A DNA stretch of 64,000 nt from Polyangia bacterium (GCA_030429545.1 JAUIFF010000004.1:1-64000); one strand, 5' to 3'; numbered from the stretch's first letter, positions 1-9,042 are shown. Notes: generated from the letters alone by a model not told the origin. Made by a program: numbers and translations.

Positions 1-2735
1 CACGACGCTTCAGCCTCACAGATGCTTACAATCAAGCTGTTCGCGGTTTTCGCTGTCGGCCGAACTATCCGACGGGGCCGCTTGAGGTCCCGCGTTGGGG
101 CGATGCGATCAAACTTCATCCGTTCCAGGTCGCATCGGCCAGACGGCTGCTCGATCGCGGAGGAGGTCTTCTGGCTCTTGATACAGGTCTCGGGAAGACG
201 TTTGTTGGGTTGGCAGTACTTGCTGCAGCACGTAGTCGTGGTTGGGCGCAGCGTCCGGTCGTAGTGGTGCCCAAGGCGCTCGCGTGGAAGTGGTTTGATG
301 CATTCCAGACGGCGCTTCCCGACTACCGAGTGACAGTGATCGGCTCACATCGCTACCGTCGGATGAGCGGCAAGCGATACAAGGAGCTGCGAGCCCTGTA
401 TGACGCCGGCAAGATGACGAAGGCACAGCTCGAGGTGCACCTGGTCACTTCGCGCACGGACACCCCGGACGAACGCCGTGACAAGTGGGCAGGCTTAGCT
501 GCGGCTGCATACGACGCTGTGATCGTGACCACCAATGCGATGGAGGAGACTCGGGTCAGCGACCGACTTGTCGACTCGTATATGCAGCACTCAGCAGTTG
601 CCCGAGCGGCCCGTGCGAGTAAGAAATTCGAGCCCCCGCAAGGGAAATCGGATGGACCAGTGTGGAACGCCGACTTCCTGATTGTCGACGAGGCGGCGCG
701 GTTCAAAAATTTGTGGACACCGGAAGTCAAGCTCAAATACATGGGTTGTCCTCCGCCGTCTCGTCGGGCACTGCACCTGGACCTTCGGGCACATGCGACA
801 CGCAAGGCGAACAAGCGCGGTGCTGGCGTTGTGTTGCTGTCGGCGACCCCGGCAAAAAACAGTCCGGTAGAACTCTACAACCTCGGACACATCATCGACC
901 CGAACCTGTGGGAAAAGGCAGGTGTCCACCACGCGAGCCAGTTTGCGGCTCGCTACATCGACATTGATTCGGTCCCGACACTCTGCCCGGATCTCGATGT
1001 GAAGGTTCACCAGGCTGTGGTGGGGTTTAAACACATGGACGAACTCCAAGGCCTCCTGTGTCGCTTCTCGGAGTTTAAGACCGCCAGCGACCTCGACACG
1101 GACCTCAAGCTGCCAACACCACGACGCCACGTTGTCGAGGTCGAACTCGACAAACGGCAGCAGGCCAAATACCGCATGTACCTGCGCAACCTGCCAACCG
1201 AGCTCGAGAATCCGTGCGGTGCGCTCGCAATTCTAGTCAAGCTAGGCTTGGTCGCCGTTCACGGGAACCTCGACGAGGGCTACACCTGGGACCACTACGA
1301 CGGCGTGGACCCCAGGTCACCCAAGTTTGATGCCATCGCCTCTCATGTCGTTGCAATTACAAATTGTGGACACCTCGTGTTTGTGCAAAACCACGCGGCT
1401 CAACGCTGGTTGCAACAGGTGCTCGTCGCTGCTGGTGTTCCCGAGGACCGGATCGCAATCCTCAATGCCAAGGTCCCAAGCGGCGAACTCAAACGTATCG
1501 CCCAGGGGTTCAACGGCACCGACCCGTTGCTCGGCGTGAAATACGATGTCCTCATTGTCAACGAGGTCGCCTATGAGGGGCTCGATCTGCAGACACGGAC
1601 ATGTGCGGTGCACCATGCTGACCTGCCGTGGAACTCGGCCGAGTTGCAGCAGCGTATCGGGCGAGCAATACGCCCCGGGGCAACATGCGAGGTCGTGGAG
1701 GTCTTCTACTACGTGGCCCTTGGGTCAACCGACAAACACCGGCTGGCGATGATCGACGGCAAGGCTCGCTGGGACAAGGACATCAACCGGGGCGACGAAT
1801 GGATCCGAAACCCGCTGGCGGCTTCATTCTCGGAGCCCTTGGAGGTCCTCGTTAGCCTTGCCGGGGACGATGCCTCGGTCGAGTTGATCGAGAAAGCGCG
1901 CACGCGCCAAAAGAAGGTGGCCCGTCACAAGGCCCTGGTGGCCGCGAACCGCCTAGTCTATCGGGCCGCTGCCAGATACCGGGACGTGCGAGAGGCCGGC
2001 TCCAGGGGCCGCCTGGCGGGCGTCAGGCTCAAACAGGCGGAGGCTCTGATGGATGAGGTAAGAGCGATCGATGCCAAGGAGTGGCCTTGGGCGCGCTGGC
2101 TCGACGCAATCCGGGACGTGATGCCGTTGGTCCCGAGTGACGGGTCGGCGCCTGTGTTCGAAGGCTTGCGCATCGCCAGGCTGGCCCGAAAGGGTGAACT
2201 CGAGGCTTTTGAGTTCGGGCGGACGGGCTTCAAAGATGGCCGCAACGTGATTGGGATGCGCCGAGCGGGCGAAGGAGTGTGGACCACGTTGAGCGACGAA
2301 GAGGTTTCCAACCTCAAGCTTCGCCCTCGCCACTTCCCTGGAGAAACCGAGGTTGAGTGGCCCGCTGAGATTGGCGACGTCGTGGCAGATATCCGGGGGC
2401 GCTTGGGTGAGTTGGAAACCACGCCGTGGACCGAGCTTTTTGGCTGGAGGTATGCATCGGCAAATTTCACCGAGCAGGTCTGGCCACAGGTTGCCAAGGT
2501 TGTCACAAAGGAACTGAGGCGAGATAAACACCATGCCTTCCCCGCGATGTCCGACGGCCAGCTCAATCTGGTCCGAGGGACAGCATTGATCGACGCAGAC
2601 CTTATCCCCCCAACCAGCGCTGGTTGGAGAGTGTTCCTCGACGAGATCTGGACGCTCGAGGGTGTGCCACGCGGCGAAATCGAGAAAGTAGCCAACACTT
2701 GGTGGGGCCGCAAACTCCCCGAAAGGAGCTCGTGA
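1..2735 (+). CDS. SNF2-type superfamily 2 helicase, 5' end missing
   Basis: The reading frame is open from the left edge (first full codon at position 3), so the gene starts before the window. Superfamily 2 motifs are in order: a Q-like 'LHPFQVASARRLL' (about 114-150), Walker A 'DTGLGKT' (180-200), DEAx box 'LIVDEAARFKN' (about 678-710), motif III 'LLSATPAKNSP' (about 834-866), and C-terminal RecA motifs 'EVAYEGLDLQ' and 'QQRIGRAIRPG' (about 1650-1680). The spacing and the 'RIGRAIRPG' arginine motif fit SNF2-like ATP-dependent DNA translocases found on phages and plasmids. About 300 further residues follow the helicase core without a recognisable domain, and no nuclease motif was seen. The stop overlaps the next ATG (TGATG at 2733-2737), so it heads or belongs to the operon reaching 10887. 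Confidence 0.85.
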   Translation, partial: RRFSLTDAYNQAVRGFRCRPNYPTGPLEVPRWGDAIKLHPFQVASARRLLDRGGGLLALDTGLGKTFVGLAVLAAARSRGWAQRPVVVVPKALAWKWFDAFQTALPDYRVTVIGSHRYRRMSGKRYKELRALYDAGKMTKAQLEVHLVTSRTDTPDERRDKWAGLAAAAYDAVIVTTNAMEETRVSDRLVDSYMQHSAVARAARASKKFEPPQGKSDGPVWNADFLIVDEAARFKNLWTPEVKLKYMGCPPPSRRALHLDLRAHATRKANKRGAGVVLLSATPAKNSPVELYNLGHIIDPNLWEKAGVHHASQFAARYIDIDSVPTLCPDLDVKVHQAVVGFKHMDELQGLLCRFSEFKTASDLDTDLKLPTPRRHVVEVELDKRQQAKYRMYLRNLPTELENPCGALAILVKLGLVAVHGNLDEGYTWDHYDGVDPRSPKFDAIASHVVAITNCGHLVFVQNHAAQRWLQQVLVAAGVPEDRIAILNAKVPSGELKRIAQGFNGTDPLLGVKYDVLIVNEVAYEGLDLQTRTCAVHHADLPWNSAELQQRIGRAIRPGATCEVVEVFYYVALGSTDKHRLAMIDGKARWDKDINRGDEWIRNPLAASFSEPLEVLVSLAGDDASVELIEKARTRQKKVARHKALVAANRLVYRAAARYRDVREAGSRGRLAGVRLKQAEALMDEVRAIDAKEWPWARWLDAIRDVMPLVPSDGSAPVFEGLRIARLARKGELEAFEFGRTGFKDGRNVIGMRRAGEGVWTTLSDEEVSNLKLRPRHFPGETEVEWPAEIGDVVADIRGRLGELETTPWTELFGWRYASANFTEQVWPQVAKVVTKELRRDKHHAFPAMSDGQLNLVRGTALIDADLIPPTSAGWRVFLDEIWTLEGVPRGEIEKVANTWWGRKLPERSS

Positions 2736-3649
2736 TGGCCCGTCAACGCTACCAACGCGTGCGAGAGGTGGAGATGGCCCTGGGGCATCCTGAGCCGACG
2801 TTTATCCTCGAGGGGTGCCCACCAAAATTCGCGGCGTGGTCGTTTGGAGGTGGGCGACCGTTCAACTGCTCGCACGCAGATTGCGTTCGCTGGCACGCGG
2901 GTATCGACGTGGTGTGCAATGGAACTCCCGCGGTACTGACCCCGGAGCTATGCACAATTGAGGCGGTCGACAGAAATTGGTCGATTGGATCCAAAGCAGT
3001 TTTCGCTCGCACAGCGACCGGGTTGTTTCTGGTTTTCGGGGGGACGATTCGCGGCTCAGGCGACGAGTGGAACGTCAAGGAAGGTGACGAAATTCCGCAG
3101 GGGAAGCCTATCGGCCGCGTGCACGATCGCTACGGAATGATTCACTTTGAGACATACAAGGACGACCCGGCACGCATGTCCAACTCCCGTTGGTACATCC
3201 ACGAGCCTCCACCCGAAGGGATCCTCAACCCGACGAACTACATCCAGCGCGCCGCTGGCCAGGAACAAACGCTCGAGTCGTATACACAGATTCGCAAGGC
3301 GCTGCTCCTGCTCGGGTTTTCTCCCATGCAGGCAGGCCCATGGATCGAAGAAGACACTGTCGCGCTGACGGAAGCTCAGGAGCTCCTTGGGCTGGAGCCC
3401 GACGGATTGTGGGGGCCCAAAACCGAGGAGAAGGTGCGGACAAAACTCAATGAGATGGGCCTCAACATCGACGCCTGGCCAACGGTACCTGTGCCGGTTC
3501 CATGGCCCGAGCCCGGGGAGGAGGCCCCCGTAGACGGTACTTCCAAGTTTATCCGCTACGGGCTGTACGGGCTCGTGGGAGTCGCAGGTCTTGCTGCCGC
3601 AAGAGCGGCTTGGAAGGCCTACAAGGGGGTCGACAATGAAAGCGCTTAG
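2735..3649 (+). CDS. LytM/M23-like pseudo-peptidase with PG-binding-like domain and C-terminal membrane anchor
   Basis: The product has 304 residues. Residues about 10-155 resemble the LytM (M23) fold: 'WHAGID' supplies the H-x-x-x-D zinc ligands, and 'GMIHFE' corresponds to the H-x-H box with its first, catalytic His replaced by Met. Residues about 205-245 ('AQELLGLEPDGLWGPKTEEKV') look like a peptidoglycan-binding type 1 domain. A hydrophobic segment near residues 270-290 ('YGLYGLVGVAGLAAARA') ends the protein as a membrane anchor. There is no signal peptide. The start follows a strong AAAGGAG site and overlaps the helicase stop. A paralogue lies at 6480-7316. Retained zinc ligands without the catalytic His suggest binding or structure rather than hydrolysis, which is inference. 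Confidence 0.7.
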   Translation: MARQRYQRVREVEMALGHPEPTFILEGCPPKFAAWSFGGGRPFNCSHADCVRWHAGIDVVCNGTPAVLTPELCTIEAVDRNWSIGSKAVFARTATGLFLVFGGTIRGSGDEWNVKEGDEIPQGKPIGRVHDRYGMIHFETYKDDPARMSNSRWYIHEPPPEGILNPTNYIQRAAGQEQTLESYTQIRKALLLLGFSPMQAGPWIEEDTVALTEAQELLGLEPDGLWGPKTEEKVRTKLNEMGLNIDAWPTVPVPVPWPEPGEEAPVDGTSKFIRYGLYGLVGVAGLAAARAAWKAYKGVDNESA

Positions 3650-3959
3650 CCAATTGTGGCAACTCCTGGCGCAGAAAAGTGCCCGGCTGTTTCAGCTCGA
3701 GACAGCTCTTGCCCACTGCTCTGTCGAACCAATGTACCTGTCCGAAGGTTCTATTGTTGTCGAAGTCGTGGAGGTCGGGCGGCCGGTACTTATCACCACA
3801 CTTTCAGGAAGCGTGCGAGTCAAACGAACCGACCGCAAGACCTTCAACATGGTCGCGCATCCAGGTCAGCCGGTTGTGCTCTTCGTACCCGGGCAATACA
3901 GCATTCGTGCACGCACAGAAGTCTACGGACTAAGGGGAGAGCGATGTCCAACACATTGA
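3636..3959 (+). CDS. Small beta-rich protein of unknown function
   Basis: This 107-residue product starts at ATG 3636, inside the end of the preceding gene and behind a GGGGGT ribosome site. After a helical N-terminus ('LWQLLAQKSARLFQLE') it is mostly alternating hydrophobic and charged residues typical of a small beta barrel or sandwich ('GSIVVEVVEVGRPVLITT', 'GQPVVLFVPGQYSIRAR'). No signal peptide, membrane segment or catalytic motif is visible and I do not recognise the family. Its stop overlaps the next start, so it is almost certainly co-translated with its neighbours. Confidence 0.7.
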   Translation: MKALSQLWQLLAQKSARLFQLETALAHCSVEPMYLSEGSIVVEVVEVGRPVLITTLSGSVRVKRTDRKTFNMVAHPGQPVVLFVPGQYSIRARTEVYGLRGERCPTH

Positions 3960-4210
3960 CGACACTGCGACGAGTCGCCCGATTCCTCGCCGACGTAGTC
4001 CACTACTACAATTCACCAGACGAGGAACCGCAGAGGCCTTCGCCGGCATCTGTCGGGTCGGAGCCACACCAGTTCGAAGTGCCACGCGTAAAAGCCCCTC
4101 ACCTCGCAAGCTGGGACAACTTAGCCACCGAGGACCGGACTCAGCGTTTCATCAACAACACCATTGCCCGGGTCACCGGCTATCGAGACGACGAGGACAA
4201 TGGACGGTAA
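3944..4210 (+). CDS. Small hypothetical protein
   Basis: This 88-residue product has ATG 3944 preceded by AGGGGAGAG, which supports the start; it overlaps the end of the previous gene by 16 bases. It has a short basic helical N-terminus ('TLRRVARFLADVVHYY') and a Pro/Ser-rich middle, and it ends with 'RFINNTIARVTGYRDDEDN'. No membrane segment or known motif is visible. The following protease gene starts 11 bases before its stop. It is probably an adaptor or structural part of the same complex, judged only by position. Confidence 0.65.
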   Translation: MSNTLTTLRRVARFLADVVHYYNSPDEEPQRPSPASVGSEPHQFEVPRVKAPHLASWDNLATEDRTQRFINNTIARVTGYRDDEDNGR

Positions 4211-4943
4211 GGATATGCTTAAGGCCGGCATGGCCGGGCTGACAGCGATCGGAGCATTCATTGCTCTGACAGAGTTGTTCAGCAAAAAGCCGAAACCCAG
4301 CGATGAAAAGCCGCCGGTAAAAGCCCGGCAACCGTTGAGCTGTCCTATCATCATTGCGCCGCCCAATGGCATCATCACTGGGGACGACACCCATAGGGTG
4401 CAAGGGATGCTTCGGGAGGCCTACGGGCCTGTGGACATCGTGATCCACTGCTACGGGGGGTACTGTGCCGCCGTGGATCCGATCGTTCACGCGATCAAGG
4501 AGTACACGATTGGCCGCGTACACGCGCACGTCCCCTACTTCGCTTTCTCTGGGGGGACGATGATTGCCCTGGCCACCAAGAAGATCATCATGGGAGACGG
4601 GGCCGTTCTCGGACCAGTCGACCCCCAGATGGCTGGCTTCGCAGCTGTCGACTTGATGCGTCTGCACACTGTCAAGAGTGGAGATGCGATAGACGATGTC
4701 TCCCACTTGATGGCCATGACTGCCGGGAAGGCGTACAACGAAACGCGGGAGCTAGTCGCCACAATGGTGAAGACCCCGGAGGCGCTTGAGCGCCTCACAA
4801 GCGGGCAGTCGTCGCACGGAAATCCGATCCCGTTTGCAGAGGCGAAAGCCTTGCAGCTACCCGTGGATCGTGGTGTGCCCGAGGCGTACTACAAGTTGCT
4901 CAACGGGAGACTGAAAAAACCCAAACTGCTGTGGGAAATCTAG
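4200..4943 (+). CDS. SDH-family ClpP-fold serine protease, membrane-anchored
   Basis: The product has 247 residues. Residues 10-25 ('GMAGLTAIGAFIALTELF') form an N-terminal membrane segment. The rest matches the SDH_sah (serine dehydrogenase proteinase, S49/ClpP-crotonase fold) pattern: 'DIVIHCYGG' for the oxyanion strand, 'PYFAFSGGTMIALA' for the nucleophile Ser region, and 'DGAVLGPVDPQM', which is highly characteristic of the family. SppA-like enzymes of this fold cut membrane or membrane-proximal proteins. ATG 4200 overlaps the preceding gene. Its place among several membrane-anchored proteins suggests it processes or regulates an envelope assembly built by this operon; that role is inference. 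Confidence 0.75.
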   Translation: MDGKDMLKAGMAGLTAIGAFIALTELFSKKPKPSDEKPPVKARQPLSCPIIIAPPNGIITGDDTHRVQGMLREAYGPVDIVIHCYGGYCAAVDPIVHAIKEYTIGRVHAHVPYFAFSGGTMIALATKKIIMGDGAVLGPVDPQMAGFAAVDLMRLHTVKSGDAIDDVSHLMAMTAGKAYNETRELVATMVKTPEALERLTSGQSSHGNPIPFAEAKALQLPVDRGVPEAYYKLLNGRLKKPKLLWEI

Positions 4944-4953
4944 GAGCCGAGTC

Positions 4954-5838
4954 ATGGGTATTGCAAAGAATGTGGTGTTAATCGGTGGTGGAGTCACTGC
5001 TGGGGCGTTTGGCTTGATTTGGTACCTGCATCGCCGGGGCAGCAGCGAAGGCGAAGATTTCGGATGGAGCATCTTCGGCGGTCATGGCGGCGACAAAGTG
5101 TTCGGTGGTGCCGAGTCGGGCCCGCTGGAAGAAGACGGCGGCGATGGGGGACGAGGCGAAAAGCCCTCGGAAGGTGACGGGAAAGATGGGACCTCGGGCG
5201 CCGAGGGAGACGGGCAAGGCACTGGAGAAGATGCGGGAGCCGGAGCGTCGGGAAGCGGCAAGAGCGAGGGGAAAACCGAAGAAGGCTCGGGCAAAGGAGG
5301 GGACGGTTCTGGCGGGATTGGAGGAGGCTCCGGCGGGGGCGTTGGCTCCGGCCAGGGCGGCGGTGCCTCGCATCACCAGGACGATGAGTCTGGCCAAGGG
5401 GACGTTGACCAGGGCGGTGGAAGTGGGGCCAACCTGGACCCGTACGCGGGCTGGGGCGGGACCATGATCGACGTAGACCTACCCGCACCTGATATCAGCG
5501 AGCCCAAGCTCGAGGCCGTCGGTAACACGGTCTACGAGCTGGTCGGCAATCAGACGCTCACCACGAGTCTGCCCCCTCCACTCAACGTGTACGACCCCAA
5601 CCTCGGTATTGACCTGACTTTTTGGGCAGATGTTGCGCTGCACAAAAACTACTCGCTACCCCCCGGTAGGCTCGACCCCGAAAACAAGACCCACCGCCCC
5701 TGGATCGAACTGTGGATCTTTACCCTCGATCTGGTGGTCCGGGCCGAAACAGAACTCAACGCGGGCTTCGACGACATTATCGACGAGGACTGGGTTGGGC
5801 CATGGATTCCTTTCCCTGATGATGTCCCTGCGGCGTAG
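4954..5838 (+). CDS. Gly/Ser-rich membrane-anchored protein
   Basis: The 294-residue product starts with a hydrophobic segment ('NVVLIGGGVTAGAFGLIWYL', residues 5-24) that probably spans the membrane. Residues about 40-160 are an extreme low-complexity Gly/Glu/Asp/Ser/Lys tract with no predicted fold. The C-terminal 130 residues are ordinary and acidic, with 'LTFWADVALHKNYSLPPGRL' and a Trp-rich end ('DEDWVGPWIPFPDD'). I recognise no family. The tract could be a flexible spacer holding the C-terminal domain away from the membrane. The start has GGAGCCGAG ten bases upstream. Confidence 0.65.
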   Translation: MGIAKNVVLIGGGVTAGAFGLIWYLHRRGSSEGEDFGWSIFGGHGGDKVFGGAESGPLEEDGGDGGRGEKPSEGDGKDGTSGAEGDGQGTGEDAGAGASGSGKSEGKTEEGSGKGGDGSGGIGGGSGGGVGSGQGGGASHHQDDESGQGDVDQGGGSGANLDPYAGWGGTMIDVDLPAPDISEPKLEAVGNTVYELVGNQTLTTSLPPPLNVYDPNLGIDLTFWADVALHKNYSLPPGRLDPENKTHRPWIELWIFTLDLVVRAETELNAGFDDIIDEDWVGPWIPFPDDVPAA

Positions 5839-5847
5839 GAGTGAATC

Positions 5848-6468
5848 ATGGAGAATAGCCGACACCTACGAATTTCGCTCGACCCCCGAGAGGTCCACGA
5901 AGTCAGTATCCGTGGACAAGCCGCCGGCCTATGCTTTTGGATTCGTCAGGCATTCATTGCCGATCCCGAGCGGGAAATTGTTGTTGTTGCCCTCGGTAGC
6001 AAAGCTGACGCCAATCATGCTGAGCAAGTACTTGCGGGGCGAACGGCGGCGATACCTGTCCCAGAGAGGATTCTTCGCGAGCTGGCAAACCGCGACCGTG
6101 AGGCAGTTCCAAGAGAGCTTGTCGACTCGAAGTACGGCCACGGCGCATATGAGCTGGAGCGTGCGTTGCTGAGCAACTTTAACCCCTGCATGCCAACAAT
6201 CCAACTGATTCACCTGTACCTGTTTCGACTCTCACGCAAGAGAAGGTTGGATGTGCAACAAACGATTCAGTGGCTTCTAGACTTCTGGCACCTCGGAGAT
6301 GTGGGCTGCTCGAATGCCGTGAGGCAGGTTGAGGTCGCTGTTTCTGACCGAGCAAAAGGCGACGACTTCGGACCGGTCAGAGCAAACTCCGAAACATTTA
6401 CGCGTCGGCTTGAGGCGCTGGAGAGTCGGCTTCGTAACCGTCCCTGGGGCGTAGGGCCAGTCTCATAG
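5848..6468 (+). CDS. 'WHLGD' family protein, copy 1
   Basis: The 206-residue soluble protein has ATG 5848 behind TAGGAGTG. Its C-terminal half is shared with the product of 7303-7953: both carry 'FWHLGD' or 'NWHLGD' after a Trp-Leu-rich helix, and both end with 'F..RLEALESRL'-type coiled helix residues. The N-terminal half differs from that paralogue ('EIVVVALGSKADANHAEQVL'). No known domain is recognised. The last 25 residues look like a short coiled coil suited to oligomerisation. Copy 2 sits right after the second LytM-like gene, so the two families appear to have duplicated together. Confidence 0.65.
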   Translation: MENSRHLRISLDPREVHEVSIRGQAAGLCFWIRQAFIADPEREIVVVALGSKADANHAEQVLAGRTAAIPVPERILRELANRDREAVPRELVDSKYGHGAYELERALLSNFNPCMPTIQLIHLYLFRLSRKRRLDVQQTIQWLLDFWHLGDVGCSNAVRQVEVAVSDRAKGDDFGPVRANSETFTRRLEALESRLRNRPWGVGPVS

Positions 6469-6479
6469 AGGAGAGCGTG

Positions 6480-7316
6480 ATGCGATACGAAAATTTCCGC
6501 GACGTTGAAATGGTGATGGTTGGCAACTCCAATCCGAGGTGGCCGCTGTACGAGTCGCCGCCCAAATTCTCCCGAGAGTCATTTGCTAGCGGGCGTCCGT
6601 TTGGCTGCGAAGCACGGGAATGCGAGCGCTGGAACGCCGGGATCGATTTGGAGTGTCGGGCCGGTGACGCAGTCCTCCTCCCCGAAGCCTGCACGATCGA
6701 AGCTGTTGAGGAAAAGTGGTCGAGCGACACCACGGCAGTCTTCGCCACCACCGCGGACGGCGAGTTGTTTTTTGTATTTGCAGGTTTAAAACCTGGCTCC
6801 TCTGCCAGATATGTAACGACCGGGCCTGCTCCCAAGGGCACGGTGATCGGCCACGCCAACGGCACGAACCTGCACTTTGAGGCATACATCGCCAACCAAT
6901 ACACGGTGGCGAACGAGGTTTGGTACGCAAGCGAACCTCCGCCAGTTTCGCTGCTCAACCCACTCAACTATATCCAGCGAGCCGCCGACCAGGAACAGAC
7001 GATCGAGAGCTGGACGCAGATTCGGGACGCGCTTCACCGCCTTGGCTTCCCGACGTCGGGATCGGACGAAATACAACAGATCCAACGGGCGCAACGGTTT
7101 CTCGGGCTTCCCGAAACGGGTGAGTGGGACTCGGAAACCGAGGCCCGTGTACGCCGATCGCTCAAGCGATTGGAGGTGCCTTCACCAAATGATGCGAAGC
7201 CCAAAAACTACCTTCGCTACGGGCTCATAAGCATTGGCGGCCTCGCAGTACTTGGGGGCGGGCTTTGGCTGTACCGGGAGATGCAAAACAATGGAGAGAC
7301 ACATGAACGACAATAA
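6480..7316 (+). CDS. LytM/M23-like pseudo-peptidase, copy 2, with further loss of zinc ligand
   Basis: The 278-residue paralogue of the 2735-3649 product has the same order: LytM-like domain, peptidoglycan-binding-like helix pair ('RAQRFLGLPETGEWDSETEA') and a C-terminal membrane segment ('YGLISIGGLAVLGGGLWLY'). Shared blocks include 'SPPKF', 'GRPF.C', 'ACTIEAVE' and 'LLNPLNYIQRAA.QEQTIES'. The zinc motif reads 'WNAGID', so the first ligand His is Asn, and 'TNLHFE' lacks the catalytic His, so metal binding is doubtful. I chose ATG 6480 over GTG 6477 because the GAGGAGAG site is better spaced. It overlaps the next gene by 14 bases. Confidence 0.7.
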   Translation: MRYENFRDVEMVMVGNSNPRWPLYESPPKFSRESFASGRPFGCEARECERWNAGIDLECRAGDAVLLPEACTIEAVEEKWSSDTTAVFATTADGELFFVFAGLKPGSSARYVTTGPAPKGTVIGHANGTNLHFEAYIANQYTVANEVWYASEPPPVSLLNPLNYIQRAADQEQTIESWTQIRDALHRLGFPTSGSDEIQQIQRAQRFLGLPETGEWDSETEARVRRSLKRLEVPSPNDAKPKNYLRYGLISIGGLAVLGGGLWLYREMQNNGETHERQ

Positions 7317-7953
7317 CCCCTACGTGTGGATCGAAGTTGTCAAGGACTACGTCGACTCGGCGCATGCTGAGGTGAAGATGGGGGGCGCCCTCTTTGCCCG
7401 GGCGAGCGCCGCTGGGTACACTGAAAAACTCAAGGTACCGAGCAATGAAATCAACGAAACCTGGCTTTTCCGTTGCCACAAGGACGGACTGTCTCCTTCG
7501 GAGCTGTACGAGCTAGTTCGCGGGTATCGTCAGGCAATAAACGCCCCGTCAGTTCTTTTCCAAGCCACGTTGACCGAGATTCCGAGGTCCCCCAAGACAG
7601 GTGCACGAGACCTTGAGAAATACCTGATCGACCACGCGAAAAAGTCGTTCCAATGGCCCGCTGTTTGGTTCGATATTGTCCAGTTCTACTTGCTTGATCT
7701 CGCCCGCCAACAACGATGGGCAAGCCTAGATTACCCCAAGTTCGTTGAGATGAACGGACAACAAGTCGCCTGGCTTATCTATGACAATTGGCACCTTGGC
7801 GACCGAGGTTTCGTTGCAATGCTCGACGAACATCGGGAGCAAGGCACACTCGATCAGCTTGTGCCCACCGACTCGGACCTTGGGATATCTCAACCGAGTC
7901 AACCTTCGTTTGCGAAACGACTAAACGAGCTGGAGCGCCGGCTAGGAATGTGA
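7303..7953 (+). CDS. 'WHLGD' family protein, copy 2
   Basis: The 216-residue product uses ATG 7303, inside the end of the preceding gene, with GGAGAG upstream. It shares the 'YDNWHLGDRGF' block and the C-terminal 'FAKRLNELERRLGM' helix with the 5848-6468 product. Two N-terminal stretches ('YVWIEVVKDYVDSAHAEVK' and 'LSPSELYELVRGYRQAI') are helical. No membrane segment or known catalytic motif is visible. The A-B, A'-B' layout with the LytM-like genes suggests the pairs work as partners. Confidence 0.65.
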   Translation: MNDNNPYVWIEVVKDYVDSAHAEVKMGGALFARASAAGYTEKLKVPSNEINETWLFRCHKDGLSPSELYELVRGYRQAINAPSVLFQATLTEIPRSPKTGARDLEKYLIDHAKKSFQWPAVWFDIVQFYLLDLARQQRWASLDYPKFVEMNGQQVAWLIYDNWHLGDRGFVAMLDEHREQGTLDQLVPTDSDLGISQPSQPSFAKRLNELERRLGM

Positions 7954-7962
7954 GGAGTTAAG

Positions 7963-9009
7963 ATGGAAGAGTGTCAAGACAAATCAATACGTGACGAGTG
8001 GCGGCGGGTTGTCGCCCGGCTCTTTGGAGACAAAGTGGTGCCCGACTCATTGGTCAATCAGTGGGCAGACCTCCTTGCACCACTCTTGGAAGAAGTTCGC
8101 GCGTACGAGCGTGAGGTCGGGTTTCACAAGGGACCAGACCTGATGGACCATCCGCGGGTCGGGTACGTGTCTCTGGCCGCTTGGGCCACGAAGGCCGTCT
8201 CTCGCTGGGTTCCGATCCGCCGGACTGTACGGACGGGTTTCTACCTCAAATTCTCGCGAGCATACGACGACTGCTACGATCGACGTTCCAGCTTCAAGCA
8301 AGACTTCGGGGTTGAGTGGGATTCTCCCGTCGCGTCGCTGGTACGGCTCGTTGCATGGCATTTCCAAGACGCAGCGCACAAGTCCGTCACCGACGGCGAC
8401 AAGGTGACGATCCTCGAAGCTCAGATCCGGGGTCTTCGTCGACTGTTAGCCAAAGCCGAGGGGAACGCCGAAGAGCGCCCGGAGGAGGGGACGAGCATGG
8501 CGACCGAGTGGCAGGAACCTGTTGTTCAAAGACCCTCCACGCCCCCCGCTACGTCAGGCGGGATGCGTATGCATGTTGTTGAGGTCAAAGACACTCAGCG
8601 GGAGGAATACTTCAAGACTCTCACGACCACACAGCGCTACATATGGCGCCTGTACGAGCGCTCTTTGGCCGGCGAACGCCCTCACACCGACGCAAGCTTC
8701 CCCTACGATGTATTGGTCGAAAAGCTTCGGTCGGATGGGGTGACAGACCACGAACCGAAAGACCTCGCAGCAAAGCAAAAGGACCTGCTGGAGTCCGCGT
8801 TTAAACGCTCGGGGATGACGCTGGGGGCGCTGGCGAAAAAGGCTCGTGTGCACCGCGAGACGGTCAAGCGACTCCTGTCGTCGCCTGAGATGAGCGTCAA
8901 GACGACCGTCTGGACCGTGGTGCGGGTTGCAGCGGCACTCGAAACGCCGGTGCTTGGGGCCATGGCTGCGACCTGGCGCGAGACAGCACGTGGAGCCACC
9001 GTCCACTGA
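7963..9009 (+). CDS. Helix-turn-helix protein of unknown function
   Basis: The 348-residue product has ATG 7963 with GAGGAG upstream. The N-terminal 150 residues are helical and basic without a known family. A Glu/Pro-rich linker (about 165-195) follows. The C-terminal 80 residues contain an XRE/Cro-like helix-turn-helix: 'GMTLGALAKKARVHRETVKRLL' reads as the scaffold, turn and recognition helices, followed by 'WTVVRVAAALETPVL'. It probably binds DNA, either to regulate the operon or to link the complex to DNA. It lies ten bases after the previous gene. Confidence 0.65.
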   Translation: MEECQDKSIRDEWRRVVARLFGDKVVPDSLVNQWADLLAPLLEEVRAYEREVGFHKGPDLMDHPRVGYVSLAAWATKAVSRWVPIRRTVRTGFYLKFSRAYDDCYDRRSSFKQDFGVEWDSPVASLVRLVAWHFQDAAHKSVTDGDKVTILEAQIRGLRRLLAKAEGNAEERPEEGTSMATEWQEPVVQRPSTPPATSGGMRMHVVEVKDTQREEYFKTLTTTQRYIWRLYERSLAGERPHTDASFPYDVLVEKLRSDGVTDHEPKDLAAKQKDLLESAFKRSGMTLGALAKKARVHRETVKRLLSSPEMSVKTTVWTVVRVAAALETPVLGAMAATWRETARGATVH

Positions 9010-9042
9010 GACGGCGATATTTAGTCGCGCGGAGAGGTCAAA

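Noticed and set aside
1958..2896. 312-codon minus-strand frame
   Set aside because: It overlaps the helicase gene and the start of the next; Ser/Arg-rich and without motifs.
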